Positions 1 through 14,299 of a stretch of DNA of 64,000 nucleotides are shown in pieces. Each line of letters begins with the position of its first letter. Within the stretch, counting starts at the first letter, position 1. This stretch comes from Diphasiastrum complanatum. Taxonomy: Eukaryota > Streptophyta > Lycopodiopsida > Lycopodiales > Lycopodiaceae. The notes beneath the pieces were generated by a model. The model was not told where the DNA came from. It searched no databases and saw nothing but the letters and a program-made list of their open reading frames with translations. A program made the translations under genes and the position numbers. Where the stretch lies: assembly GCA_029204225.1 (NCBI GenBank), contig CM055092.1, positions 29,407,061-29,471,060 on the forward strand, written 5' to 3'.

Positions 1-504
1 TTATAAAATGGGGAAGGCCCTTGCCCTTTAATCCTATTGGTTAATATTCACAATGATCCTATCCATTCATCTTGGTCCACAAAAAGTACATTGGTAATCA
101 CAAGATTCATGTGAGTCCCAATTTGGACCCAACTTTAAAAAATAATCTCTAAGTTCAAAAATGACTTTGGGCCTCTAGTTTTATTTTAATTCCAAGGCCC
201 AAGTCAAGTTTATTTTATTTACAACTTGACTTGCGTGCTCATTGGGCCATGGGCTTACGCGCACAGGATGCCATGCCCTCGCAACACATTTTATTGAATG
301 ATTTTATTTATTTACACTTTGTTGGGAATACTCCCAACATCATGCCAAGATCAAAAAGCAACTCCACCTTCTAATCAATGAAAAGCCAAGCTCTGATACC
401 ACTATTACATGCACTTAAAGCAATCAATCACCATGCACTATCCATAAGTCCTAATTAGAGCATTTGGGCCCTCACGAGGTGATTAATTACATTTCTGGCC
501 TAGA
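1..504. other. Non-coding flank with tRNA-Met-type primer-binding-site motif
   Basis: No gene is visible. Positions 390-401 read GCTCTGATACCA, the reverse complement of the TGGTATCAGAGC primer-binding site used by many plant Copia elements, so a minus-strand LTR remnant probably lies here. Positions 320-339 form a perfect 8-bp inverted repeat (TGTTGGGA, 4-base loop, TCCCAACA) like the short inverted ends of plant LTRs. No element boundary can be fixed. Confidence 0.4.
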
Positions 505-1140
505 TATAACACTCTTTATGGGCTCAAGCAGGCACCTAGAGCTTGGTTCGGACGAATCAATGATTATCTATTACAGATTAACTTTTTTTCAAATGTTGCT
601 GACTTGAATGTCTATATTAAATATGATGCTCCAAGTTACATAAATATTGCACTTTATGTAGATGATTGTCTACTTCCCTATCTCTTTGTTAGAAACTACC
701 AAGTCAAATCTTTTGAAAGAATTCGACATGGCAGATCTTGGACCAGTTCATTATTTACTTGGGATTTAGATCCTTCGGGATAGAATCAAGAAGACGATAT
801 TTCTAAGCCAACAGAGGTATTTACAGAACATTCTTGAGAAATTTGGAATGGTTGAATCAAAAACAATTGATTCACCAATGGATCCATGACTTAAACTCAG
901 TAAAGAGATGTGTCCTTTGACACTTACTGAAATTTTTGACATGAAGAGTTATCCATACCACTCACTAATTGGCTCAATGATGTATGCGATGGTGTGCACT
1001 AGCCTGATCTGGCATATACAATTAGCACACCCTCTCAATTCATGTCGAATCCAGGAATCCAACATTGGAAAACACTCAAAAGAGTGATGAAAGATATTCA
1101 AGCAACAAAGAACCAAGTTCTCTGCTATTCTTGGTAATGA
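505..1140 (+). pseudogene. Degenerate Ty1/Copia reverse transcriptase fragment
   Basis: From 512 the plus strand reads LYGLKQAPRAWF, a signature of Copia reverse transcriptase. It is followed by a degraded active-site block, NIALYVDDCLL, where functional copies have LYVDD. Further on, after frameshifts, come a block near 728-760 (EFDMADLGPVHYLLG) and a block near 836-975 ending SYPYHSLIGSMMYA, in the usual order. Stops and indels interrupt the frame, and similarity ends near 1135 where unrelated LTR-like sequence starts. No gag, protease or integrase is attached, so this is a broken internal fragment. Confidence 0.85.
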
Positions 1141-2167
1141 TTGACACCTCCCCAACACTGTTAGTTTATCCTGTTGGGGTGCGATAGTTCGAGGTGGGCA
1201 ATAGTTCGAGGCATCAGACACTCTAAGATTATCGTGTTAATTAGTGTTATGAAAGACTAATAAAGAGCAGTGTGTTTTTGAATCATCTGTCACAACAGAA
1301 CCAATCGATTAATTGATGAGTCAATAGGTACCATAGTTATAGAATTATGAAGGTGTCAAGGATAGCCGTAATTTTGCACTTCGACTCAATTGATAAGACA
1401 CAAGAAGAATAAGGAGTAAACGATTCACTCTCAAAAGTAGAAACAACAATACAATGACTGAAGAACGTAGACTATATTATAATTGCGCGAATGTACATGA
1501 GAATGTTGTAAAGAAATCTACTTATCAGTATACAAGCCTAGAAGAACAGTTTAGAACTGGATGATAGTGTTAGGCATCTCAACGAATACATTACTGATGC
1601 GATTCATCTGATCTGATACTTATCTGTGCATCTTATTCTGTATTTATATACAACGCATTGTTACTCTATTGGTCGTCAGCCTTTAAGCTGATCGTACAGT
1701 GAAGTGGGCGTGAAGTCCCGTTCGATAGTAGTAATGATAGTCCTTGAGACGTGAAGTGTAACCGTTGGGTTCGAACGTCTTCCGAAGATGTTGAGTCAGT
1801 CCTTGAGACATGAAGTGTAACCGTTGGGTTCAAACGTCTTCTGAAATTGTCAAGTCGATGGCGTCGACTATCAACTGTCGAAGGATTGTCAAGTCGAGGG
1901 ATTGTCAACTATCAAAGGATTGTCGACTATCGAATGGTCCAACTCTCTCGAGAGGTGACTCTTTGGCATTCCTTTGACTTATTTGGTTGACTTTGTGTAG
2001 TGTTGCAAACCAGTCTCGAACTTGCATGTATTTCTGCAAGTTCTTCATCTATAGCAAGTTCCCCAGTAAATAACCAAGTCTGGGATTTTGTCATGGATAC
2101 TTGAAAGGAATAGATGGTAATGTATATAGAGGCAATCGGATCGAATGGGGTTTAAAGTGGAATTAAA
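1141..2167 (-). repeat. Probable 3' LTR of a minus-strand Copia element
   Basis: This non-coding stretch lies directly downstream (minus strand) of the Copia RNase H at 2.2-2.8 kb. A polypurine tract, AAGGGGGAG on the minus strand (2168-2176), separates them, which is where a 3' LTR should begin. Internal short direct repeats fit an LTR. The outer boundary is not defined; a hairpin of CACC/CCCCAACA type sits near 1145-1182. Confidence 0.5.
1739..1846. repeat. Two-copy 59-bp direct repeat
   Basis: The segment beginning TCCTTGAGACGTGAAGTG recurs 59 bases later with only a few substitutions. It is followed by shorter repeats of the words GTCAAGTCGA, GTCGACTATC and AAGGATTGTC up to about 1935. 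It lies inside the probable Copia LTR. Confidence 0.8.
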
Positions 2168-2770
2168 CTCCCCCTTAATTCGACTTTAAACACTTTAGAT
2201 AATTTTCAGATTTAACATTTCCTTAAACAAAATATGCTTGTCCTTAGGCAAAGCCTTAGTGAAGATATCAGCTACCATACTATTTGTTGAACAATAAATC
2301 AGCTCTACGTGTTTTAAGTGTACTTTCTCTCGAACAAAATGAAATGGAATTTCGACATGTTTAGTCCTGGAATGAAATCTAGGATTGAGAGTAAGTTGAT
2401 GCAGCTGTTATTATCGCAATAGATGGTAGTTGGTTTGTTCTGTTTGAAGTTCAGATCCTGTAGAAGAAGTCTCAACCATATGGCTTCTTTAGTTGCTTGT
2501 GTTGCTGCTACATATTCGGCTTTAGTTGATTGACTTCTGTTTTCTGCTATTCCAAGTGACTGGTGCAAAAGTTAAATAGAAAAAGTAACCAAAAGTAGAC
2601 TTTTTGGTGTCTAAGTCTCCTTCCCAATCTGAATCAGAATAGCCAAATAGACACAATGTTGTAGATCGCCCCTTCTCCAAAACACGGTCGTACCAAATAA
2701 AGGCACCACTGGGCTTAAAATAGCATAAATTAGGTTTTGTGATTGTCATTCTTGAAAAAAACACGTTCCG
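2168..2770 (-). pseudogene. Ty1/Copia RNase H 3' end fragment
   Basis: On the minus strand a Copia RNase H is recognisable: YSDSDWEGDLDTKKSTFGY, then QSTKAEYVAATQATKEAIWL, CDNNSC and VADIFTKALPKDKH, in the canonical order. One frame change joins the two open segments near 2540. The stop is followed by a polypurine tract at 2168-2176. The insertion lies upstream of the first visible ABC-transporter exon, so it enlarges an intron of that gene. The rest of the polyprotein is absent. Confidence 0.85.
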
Positions 2771-2925
2771 TAGGTACAGAACAGTAGGTTTGGAACTGTT
2801 ATCTGTGGCTTGAATCTCTTTGTAGACTCATGAATAAGCATAAACATATAGAAGCTCGATGCACCTTGAAAGTATTTGATTTATATGCATTTCACTCTGA
2901 TTAACATACTTATTTTACCTTTCAG

Positions 2926-4614
2926 CCATCAAAAGGCAGAATTAGTCTTGGAGGAGAAGATGTGAGACAGTTCAGTAAAATTGAGTGGGCAAGAGCAGTT
3001 TCTATTGTTAATCAGGTTGATTCTCCATCATATGTTCATCCACGAGTGTCTGAGGAAGTGTTTCAATAGCCCCCTAGAAATACTGATATTTATTGTAGGG
3101 ATTCAATGAGGACATTAGTACATTTACACATGAGTGTAAAACTTTCTATCTAGGATATGAAACTTATCAATAGAGATCAATAGATGCTAACTGGCTGGAT
3201 ACATCAAATTGCAGGAACCTGTATTATTTGCTCTTTCTGTAGCTGAAAATATTGCATATGGTCTTCCAAATGAAGATGTTTCTGCAGAGAAGGTGGTTGC
3301 AGCTGCAAAAGCTGCAAATGCCCATGATTTTGTGGTTGCTCTTCCTCAGGTGCATTCCAAGTTCTTATGTATCTATGAGCTTAGAAACTAAATATGTTCA
3401 ATAATGCTCTTCAGAGAGTATGCAAAGATCTCTAGTTTCCAAGACATAATGCAGACTATCTAGAGCCTCTGTTATTTTTTTTAACATACAGCCATTTTGT
3501 AAACTTACGGTGTACGGGTGCACCACTAGAACTCAGCAGTAATAGGTAAAGGGTGGGAGGGAGACTGAATCCTAGTCAGTTCAATGGGTTCAACCACTTG
3601 AACCAACTTCCTTCATGAGTTTACCAGTAACAAAACCTAGTCATGGTATTTTTTAGTATGTTTTTCCTGGATACAGTCTGTATCTTCTCTTTGTCTTGTG
3701 AAACTTATTGCATCCACATTGAGATTGGGTTGTTTCATTGTCTCATTCCTGTGAAACAAATTCTTGTGCCACCATGGTCAGGGTTATGAAACTCTTGTAG
3801 GTGAGCGTGGAAGTTTATTGAGTGGAGGACAACGACAGGTGATTTTGACAGATCTGACCTGATTTCTTAAGTTTTATTTGAGTTAATTGAAGGGAACTAT
3901 GTCAGACTGTGCTCCTTCTAGAAGGCTTATTGCCCTGATGAGCATTTCTTCATGCAGAGAATAGCGATTGCAAGGGCTTTGCTTAAAAATTCTCCTATTC
4001 TTGTTCTTGATGAAGTAAGTGAAACTCAAAACATCAAGATATTAATGTCTGAACTGGCTCTTCTACTTTACAACCTGCTATGAAAAAGCTTCGAGTCCAC
4101 ATAATATCTAACAAGGATGTTTCCACGATGCCATTCAGGCAACAAGTGCATTAGACAGCGTCAGTGAGAAACTTGTGCAAGACGCACTTGATCGTCTAAT
4201 GAAGGTGATGTTGAATTCTGGTGAAATTGTACAATGTTGACAGAAATAATTTTTTGGCTTAATGATACACTAAAGATAGCTGATAAAAGATAAACTGGGA
4301 TGTTTGTTTGCATTACTCTCTTGATTTCACTGCGTTAAAGAGAATAGAAGTACTGACATTTGCACAGGAAGAGATGCTAGGGATGATTTGTAACAGATAT
4401 GATCTTCTATTCTCCACCATGCTGATGTAACAACTTATGGCAGGGGCGAACGACACTTGTTATCGCTCATCGCTTGAGTACAGTACAAAGAGCAAATAAA
4501 ATTGCTGTCTGTGCCAATGGAAAGGTTATTGAGGTCGGTAGTCACTCTGAACTACTTGCAATGGATGGAGCATATTCTGCACTTGTAAACAGCCAAAGAT
4601 TGACATTTGAGTGA
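2926..4614 (+). CDS. ABCB28: 3' exons of an ABCB28-like half-size ABC transporter (nucleotide-binding domain)
   Basis: Six exons with GT-AG borders encode about 190 C-terminal residues: 2926-3015, 3215-3349, 3782-3838, 3958-4014, 4139-4204 and 4444-4614 (TGA at 4612). All joins are phase 0. The product carries the Q-loop (VSIVNQ|EPVLF), the ABC signature [16 protein letters not shown], Walker B ILVLDEATSALD and the switch histidine in [11 protein letters not shown], then ends RLTFE. These are the second half of an ATP-binding domain. Word by word it matches my memory of Arabidopsis ABCB28 (NAP8), a plastid half transporter; the substrate is not evident. Walker A and the membrane domain must lie upstream, beyond a TE-filled intron or outside the window. 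No frame break is seen. Confidence 0.9.
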
Positions 4615-5973
<1,359 letters not shown>

Positions 5974-6641
5974 TTTGTGATTGGTGTTGGCCAAACTATA
6001 TGAAACAATCTCAAATATAAAACGTCGTTGAGTGAAGAGACAAAATTGTAAGAATTTTAGCTTTGAGACATCTAGGCACCATTCCACATAATCTACTATA
6101 GATGACTTGTGTACCCCCATGAAGAAAGTTTTATTGTTATTTTTTGAACTTTGTTTGGACCTTCAATTCAATGCCATGATTACACACACATGCACATGCA
6201 CACACTATTTATTTCACACTCTTGTTGATACAAATTTATTGAAAATTTCTATCATTTGCAGCATTTAACAATTATTTTTGCTACCAAATTGTTTAGATGT
6301 ATATCAAATAGTAAAATAGTTGTATATTTTATTTATTACACTGTAACAAAGCTATGAAATATATTTTAGATTGCTTTCATGTCATCAAAACAAAATACAT
6401 ACTTTTCCTAAACAGTAAAGCAAAACAACATTTAGCCAAGTTGTATGCCTCTTTTATTTGTTTTGAAACTCATCTCTTTCTATTTGAACCATCACTCTTC
6501 TAAAAACCATTTAACCAAAGGTAACTTACTAAATGTACTATCAGCAAATCAATCGAACTGAATGTAAATCTATAATTCATCTATGTAGACCTACCATCTA
6601 TAATCCATCTAACCTACTTTTAACAACAAACTCAATATCTA

Positions 6642-6797
<156 letters not shown>

Positions 6798-7626
6798 TGC
6801 TTTTCATTATTAAAACACTAGTTCGGAAAACTCGAAACTACTTTCCCATGTTTTTTTTTTTCGGAGATAAAGGTTTTTTTTCGGTCATGTAAAGCAAATT
6901 GATCCTTGGAGATTTTTCATGACATGGCAAATCTCCAAAAGCTCTTTGTAATATGGCCACGCTTGACAAATTTACAAATACTTTGAGTGGTTGTGCTATA
7001 GTTTAAAATTTGAAAGTTTCAACAACATTTTGGATAGTAGTCAAAATATTGTTGACATGGCTCTACCACATGTAAATTACATGACCATTAGCACACATGA
7101 TTGCCATGAACTTTGCCATGCAAGGCCCAACAAGCTAGCAAACATCCATGTGTTGTTTGAATGGCTATATCCATGGCAAAGTGCTATATTTCCTTGTTAT
7201 GAACTAGGTCTTAATTTAAACATGTAAAAATCATACTTTTTTGTCATCTCGCTCTCCTTTGTCTATCAATATAAAACTCAAAATTGTCAACCATAGTTCT
7301 TTGTTTAGGTATCTTCATTTCTCCCTTTTGGGGTCTATGAAGTACCAGGACATATATGACTAGATTCTTGATAAAGTTTTTGATAAGTTGGCATCTTGGC
7401 CCTGTGAGAATTTAGGCTTTTTCAGTTTGCCTAGATCTAAAAGCATCATATCTCAATCATTCACTCATTATCATGCTACACTAGAATATCTTAATTTTCT
7501 AGAATACATATGAAATAAACATGCCAGTCTTTTTAGTTAGGATTTTTCCACTGCCCCTACCAAACTTGGTGGCTTCCAATTCTTAGATTATGCCCTTACT
7601 ATAGAAATTTATACTTAAAAGATCCA

Positions 7627-7975
7627 CTAGGCCTTGGAAACCTCAACCTTGGATGTTGCTTTGTTTGCTCTCTTGTGTCTTCTTCTTCTTGAGACATTCT
7701 GATGCAAAATGTCCTTTCTTTCCATAGAAAAAACATTTGTACTTGGACTTGTCTTTGATCTTGCCCTATGAGCTTGAAGCCTCATCCTCCTCCTTGGTCT
7801 CCTTGAAGTGCTTCTTCTTGCCATTGGTCTTCTTCTTGCCTTTGAATGAGAAATTAGCTTTCTCATCACCATCCTGCAGAGAAATAGCATTCAGTCTTGC
7901 ATTGGTATGCATCATCCTACACTCAGTATTCCACTCAAATTTGATTTCTATTCCAACAGATGGACTTATAATCAC
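7627..7975 (-). pseudogene. Copia gag fragment with damaged zinc knuckle
   Basis: The minus strand encodes a lysine-rich stretch (FKGKKKTNGKKKHFKETKEE) and, one frame over, CFFYGKKGHFASECLKKKK. This is a CCHC zinc knuckle in which the second cysteine has become tyrosine. A frameshift lies between the two blocks and a stop follows soon after. It is a small gag remnant. It lies in opposite orientation to the RNase H fragment at 8961, so the two are probably from different insertions. Confidence 0.75.
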
Positions 7976-8564
7976 AGTTCTATCACTCTCTCACAAGGTT
8001 GGAATGAAGAACAACAATTTGTAATACTTCAACTTAGAAAGTCTAAGTTTAAGATTTAAATCCTAAGTTCATTGTAAGCTAAGTTAAGTGCACTTCATTT
8101 TAATTAGAGAAGGCACTTTACAAGTTACTTAGCAATAAGCTTAAGTTTTGTCCCATAAGCACATTAAAACATAGGCCCACCACTCTTGGCATGTATAGGA
8201 GAGGAGGTGGGCCTTCTATAACACTTGTATAAGCTGAGGCTATAATAGATCACTCTTTTATGCTATCTTGTGTTCTCAATGGCGAAATGAATACCTTGTG
8301 ATAGGTGCTCGAGCCTCACTCGGCTTTCTCCATTGGTTCATTTTTATTTTATGGTGAATACTTTTACGGGATAAATATTTATTGCACCTTACTTCTCGAT
8401 TTCCCTTTGTGGAGTTAAGTAGGATCATTTAGAAGTTTAGTGAAGGTAGCCTAGGAGACCATTAGTTGGGAACAACAATAGCAACCTTAGGATTAAATTA
8501 TATACTCTTCTAGGGAGACCATAAAAGAGTCCACAAAGACCACAAGAGGTTCATTACCTATTCG

Positions 8565-8720
8565 ATGAACGGACTCGGCAATTTTATTGCCAAAGTGCTC
8601 GCAGCTATGCAGAGCCTTTACCTCGACAACTCTTTTCTGAAGATTAGTGCTGAGCTACTACAGTTTATCTTGCGGCGAAGGGGAATGATAGAAGACGACA
8701 CAGTTGTAGCAGCAATTTAA
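8565..8720 (+). CDS. Short ORF of 51 codons, unidentified
   Basis: An ATG at 8565 opens a 51-codon frame (begins MNGLGNFIAKVLAAMQSLYL, ends TAA at 8718). Base composition is more balanced than in the AT-rich surroundings. I do not recognise the product and see no splice context or neighbour supporting it. It may be a fragment of an exon, a transposon part or chance. Confidence 0.2.
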   Translation: MNGLGNFIAKVLAAMQSLYLDNSFLKISAELLQFILRRRGMIEDDTVVAAI

Positions 8721-8960
8721 TATGGAACATTCTTACGGATCAAACTAAGTAGTCCCTTTAAGGTTTGACTATCTTTTATGCTACATTTCCATACTTTTGA
8801 GATAAGTATAGTATGATATGAACTGCAAAAAATGAGGTCTGTAATAGTTAAAATCCAATAGTAAAAGGTCTAAATATAAAGTTTTTCTAAGCCTTTATTT
8901 ACTCTACCAATTGAATTTACTTGTGGGCTTACAAAACACATGCCACAATAAATACAATCT

Positions 8961-9340
8961 TGTGTCTTGGTTATCCAAGAAACAAGACACCATATCTTTG
9001 TCATAATGTGAGGCCGAGTACCGTACAATTACTACAAAAGAGGTTTTGTGGATCAAAAGATTGCTTATGGAGATCAAGTGCATCAAGGATGGAGATCTAC
9101 CTATCATCAAGTGTGACAACATCTCGGCCCAAGCTCTTGCCAACAATCCTATTTTCCATGCAAGAAGCAAACATAATGAGATTGCACATCATTTTGTAAG
9201 GGAGAAAGTCGTTGGAAACTTGGAGCATATTGGATCTTCATCATATATTGTCGATCTCCTCACCAAACCATTGCTCAAGAGTGCTTTCATAAAGTTTAGA
9301 TATAATCTTGGCTTGATTTCAAGATCCATGTTAACATAAA
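8961..9340 (+). pseudogene. Ty1/Copia RNase H fragment
   Basis: The frame reads SWLSKKQDTISLS, a stop, then TKEVLWIKRLLMEIK, IKCDNISAQALANNP, FHARSKHNEIAHHFVREKVV and LLTKPLLKSAFIKFR. These are the usual Copia RNase H blocks through to the polyprotein C-terminus (RSMLT). It is closely similar in layout to the copy at 48.1 kb. The 5' part of the element is missing. It is followed by a polypurine tract and LTR start. Confidence 0.85.
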
Positions 9341-9349
9341 TACATTTCT

Positions 9350-9600
9350 TTTAAGGAGGAGTGTGAAAATGAAAAAGCCATATATCTTGAGATTTGGGGG
9401 TCCTCTTTCAAAACCACTCATTGTACAAAGTTGTAACAAAGTGATTAGGCAAATTTTGGAAGTGGATTAGCTTGTAGTAGTGTAGGCTATTGACACTTGG
9501 CTTAGTGCTAGATGATTCATGACATAGCACCTCTTGATCTCATTTGTCAATTTGGGTAAGGTCCTTTAAGCCCTTTCAACTTTTAATTAAAAAAAAAAAA
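9350..9600 (+). repeat. Polypurine tract and start of a Copia 3' LTR
   Basis: AAGGAGGAG at 9353-9361 is followed by TGTGAAAATG from 9362, the same layout as the Copia 3' end at 48,481-48,496. The 3' boundary of this LTR is not evident; an A-rich run occurs near 9588-9600. Confidence 0.6.
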
Positions 9601-11690
9601 CATTGACAAACACTTACAAGTTTTGCACAAGAGTAGTTACGATTAGCATAACTAGTTGTGTTTCATATGGTTTTCCAACAAGTGTGATAATGGTTTAGTG
9701 TAATTTGCTAGGTTTCATTATATCAAAACAATATCATCATATATTTTCCAATAAAAAAGGGCCCTACCTTTGTTGGTTTTTGAGTCGTCTGCATTCTTTG
9801 ACATGTGAGTGATAAAAGATTCTTTTGTGCTATAAATTATATTATCTCATGCTACCAAAATATTAGTAATGGTAAATTTGTGATACTTATATGCAATAAA
9901 AATTGACATTGTTTACAAAAATTTGATGCAATGCATATATTCCTTTAATTACTATTTCTAAGTGACATCTAAACCTATAAAATAATGAAAAAGTATTCTT
10001 TAAATAGATTTCTACCAAGAAATTCTTGTATGTTGAAATACGTTTTTATTTTATAAAAAAATCTATACATTAAAAAAAAATCTCAATTCAAAAAATTATC
10101 AAATTGCTGACAACACTTAAAACATACCCAAATCTCAACTACCCAAAATTTAGGATCTTCCAAGAAGAGGGATAGGTTTGTTGTTAGCATCTTTCTCATG
10201 TGATTATTATTTTAGAATACCAACAATGTTAGTGATGAACATGCAAATGTTTTCATTGCAAATTTTTCATGCTAATTCTAAAAACACGTTAACAACTCTT
10301 ATTGTCAAACGCCAACAAACACTAGCAAGGTAACATGATTTTTTTATTTACGTATGTCTTTGAGAATCTTAGCACACGAATTTTTTCTCATTATACGTTG
10401 ACATTTCACATCTCAAGAGATTAAATAAAAGAATAAACCACTTGATTTTATGCATATTGTGAATGATTTAATCATGAGCATACGAAGATATCAAAAAATA
10501 TGATATCAAGAAAGTAAAACCATTCATATGATTGATTAGAAATAAGAAACGTTTTTCAATCGTGAACATAAAGATTTATTTATTTTTTATGTACTGAGAA
10601 AAAACTATTGTATTCCATTCATTCGCTATAATATCAAAACTAGAGGTAAGGCCATAGGCCATGGATCTTAGTCGTTTCTAAGAATGTGTCATTCAAGGCT
10701 AGCTTTTTGCTATTTATATTCTACCTAGGTATAATCAAGTACATAACATAAAAATGGCTATGAGAGTGATCAATGTCCAACATGAGATTTCATCAGTTAC
10801 AAGTAGTTCAAATTCATAGAATGTTACTAATAGGCTTGGATCAGTTTGTGATTGAGAGAATATTAAGCTACTGAATTGTGAGAGTTTTTTTATTCAATTG
10901 AAGCAAATATTCATTATTTACCTCAGTAGTGTATTAAACACTTGTACCATCCTTATGTTAGAAAAATCTAAAGACATCTAATAATTGACTACTTACTCAT
11001 GATGGACAAAACAATGATGGTATTGCACCAATATCAAATTATAGTTGTTTTCTACTACTTTAAAGTCCCTAGAAAATTTAGGATTTATAAACAATTCACT
11101 TCAATTTAAACATTCATGCACAAATTCATCATCTATATATAACCTTTTTGGGGAATGAAGGTATAACATCAATCTTCGTAATGAACTCATTTTTTTCTTA
11201 AAGTTTTCTTGTGTATTAGCATATCACAAATGCATACATCAAAATGAAACTCATAAATTGATTGAAGTGCACACAAAGTCATATTAACATAAATAAATAG
11301 TATCATAAAAAAGTAAACTAAAATGTTGGCATGATCAACAACATAAATTCAAAATAATAAAAAAGCTTATCCTTGAATAACCAAGTACAACCAAGGAGAC
11401 CTGAATTGTGTATATTGTTAAAAATTGACTTTTGAGGACCTTGTTAAGAGATCTATCACGACCTACATGCATGAGAGATGTGAAGATTTTGCAAAATCTA
11501 GCTTGATCAGTTTATACTTTCATATACATATGTAAATCTAGCACATGTGGAGCATTTTCCACTGTGTGGAGGGTAGGCCTATTCATTTAGTTCATTTATG
11601 TTGAGTTTGAATAGTCAATACAAACTTGAGTTCTAGTGAGATTTTCACATTTGTCACATAATGTTAGGATTGAAATAAATCCAACCGTTA
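9601..11690. other. AT-rich intergenic DNA, nothing recognised
   Basis: About 2 kb with no open frame of interest, no splice-consistent coding blocks and no clear repeat on either strand. Confidence 0.5.
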
Positions 11691-11691
11691 G

Positions 11692-12100
<409 letters not shown>

Positions 12101-12390
12101 CCAACCATCATGTCTTGAATTCACGATCACATTAATTTTTATATTTCGTTGATCTGTATTGTTTTTTTTTTTTTTGTAGTGTTTAGGGACAAAGTACAAA
12201 GTAAACTTCTTTCATCATGTTAAAATGTAACAGATGGACAAGCTGAATGCCACAAGTTAAAAATTGCAAGTAACTAACACCGACAATAGCAAAATGACTA
12301 ATTTTCCAAACTACGTCAAGAAATACATTTAAACTCAATGACTCACAATAATAGTGTTCTAGTTTTTCATCACACAAGACTCAGGGCTTG

Positions 12391-12505
12391 TTAGAGATGT
12401 GGTACATTTCTCTCCCTGGATAATACTTGAAATAACTCAGAAATAGTGAGAGATGAGGTATATTTCTCTCCCTAGATAAAACTTGAAATAACTTAGAAAT
12501 AGTGA
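12391..12505. repeat. Two-copy tandem repeat of about 57 bp
   Basis: The unit that includes TTTCTCTCCC and ACTTGAAATAACT, ending AGAAATAGTGA, is repeated in tandem with about six differences. Confidence 0.85.
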
Positions 12506-12886
12506 CAAGGATCTCAAAGGATGCACCGAAACTTGTGGAGGTTCTTCTCATTTGGACATGGAGTAGGTACATTACACAAAAAGCTCCTCTTCTCAAAGAG
12601 GGAGTCTCTTAACTACAGAAGAGGACACTGTCTCATATAATGAGATCCTTGTGCCTAGCTCATGCACTGTAAAGGAGGATCCAAATCCTTTTGCTAATTC
12701 ACAAATTATTTCCAAAACATGTTCAAAAGGTATTGTTGTTGTTAGTACTCTTACATCTTGTGGTAATTCCATGCGGCAATTTTGTGCATTTTTTTTTCAA
12801 GACAACATGAAAAAAGTTTTTGGTCAAAATACTAGTATTTTGCACATACTTTTAGTGCATAAATATGCTCCTTTTGTTGATTATAG

Positions 12887-13980
12887 GAAAAGCACCCGCA
12901 GACAAAGAAGCTTCTCAGTCAAAAGGAATTGTCCATTTCTGGCACTCCTATAAAAGGTAAAACTCTTATCTCAACTAAATTTGCTTAATTTTGCATTTTT
13001 AAATAATTCCAAGTTTATCACATTAGAATTATCAATGGTCTCTAGGAAAAGGAGCATAATACAAAAGATACTCCCAGATCGTGTGTATTAAACTGATGTG
13101 TGCCATATTGTTTTGGATCATTTGAGAGTAAAGGCATATGTTCCCCCTCCACATATTCCTCTATCCAGGCTTGTCACTGTGCCAAATGAAATTGCAAGGA
13201 CCATCAGAGATGATCTATCAAAGATGATGTATGAGTTTGAAAGATTCGGGTACCTCGAGTCAAAAGGGTCATTCATCTTGTCTGTTAAGGGCCTTGATGG
13301 TAGTGAGCATGAATTGACTCCTGCAATTATATTAGATTGGTATCTCCTATGGCAAGAGATCAACTTTAAATTTGAGAATGAAATTGCCACATGCCATGAG
13401 TGGGCCTATTTGAGCAAAACATTGTTTCTTGTCACAATCGATTAAAAGCTTAGATGACTAAGATTAAAGAAGGTGCATATTCCTTCACTTCTTTTATTGG
13501 AATTATTCATTTATTTTTCCATTTCAAAGTTTATTTTCTATGATAGAAAATTCACAGATGCTACCAACATATAAAATGGAGGCACATTCATGTGGTTTCT
13601 TCTTTTATCAACTTTGAGAAAAGAGATGAGGGAGAGCTTTTATATGCTCTTACTGGAATAAACAGACACGAATGCACTTACATATAAGTCACTTGTCGTG
13701 CTTCCATTCTGTATTTAATTGCAATTCTAATTAGCATTTTGTGTTTTGTATTAAACACTATACTTTTTGCATTTGTTGTTGAGGCCTATATCAGAGCAAG
13801 CTTATTGGACAAAATTTTTCAGATTCACTAATTTGGTAAGGCAGACAAGACAACATCGCTAAAACATTTGCCTCGTGAAGAATGGACATGGATGGAACAA
13901 GAACTAGCTAAAGAAGCTGCTAGAGAAGGAGGCACCAAAACTTGGTACAATGTCCCCATGTCAATCCTAGAGTGTCTTCA
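12887..13980 (+). pseudogene. Broken multi-exon gene of unknown family
   Basis: Three coding-like blocks lie in order. Block one (12,887-12,956) has AG/GT borders and reads GKAPADKEASQSKGIVHFWH. Block two (from 13,046) has an in-frame TAA at 13,089 and then about 115 open codons, including VPPPHIPLSRLVTVPNEIA, MMYEFERFGYLESKG and AIILDWYLLW. Block three (about 13,822-13,979) has a stop near its start, then HLPREEWTWMEQELAKEAA, and ends at a GT donor. The stops mark a pseudogene or mis-set borders. The LDWYLLW motif vaguely recalls queuosine-salvage proteins, but that is too weak to name it. Confidence 0.45.
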
Positions 13981-14299
13981 GGGTGAGTTTCTTGTTCTAT
14001 GATACAAATACATGTAAACAACTAATTGTTCAAATTAACATGCAGATGGCTCTTTGATTGTGTTGCACAAAAGCAACTAATAGCGATGCCTTCAACATGT
14101 GAAAAGTGGTGCATGGCCATGAAGAAAGAATGCATGTATACTGTGTGAAAAGTACAGTACTAAGGACCAAAAATGGATCTTTGAATGATCCACAAGGTGA
14201 TTGTATGCTTAAACAATCTATCAAAAACTAGTCATCAGAAAACAAGATCTAGTTTAGCAGCTTGATAGGAAACAAGTAGAGACAATCAAAGCATTGATC

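Noticed and set aside
3209-3391. Stand-alone 60-codon protein starting [14 protein letters not shown]
   Set aside because: It is the second ABC-transporter exon plus flanking intron sequence; splice borders at 3215 and 3349 and neighbouring exons show this.
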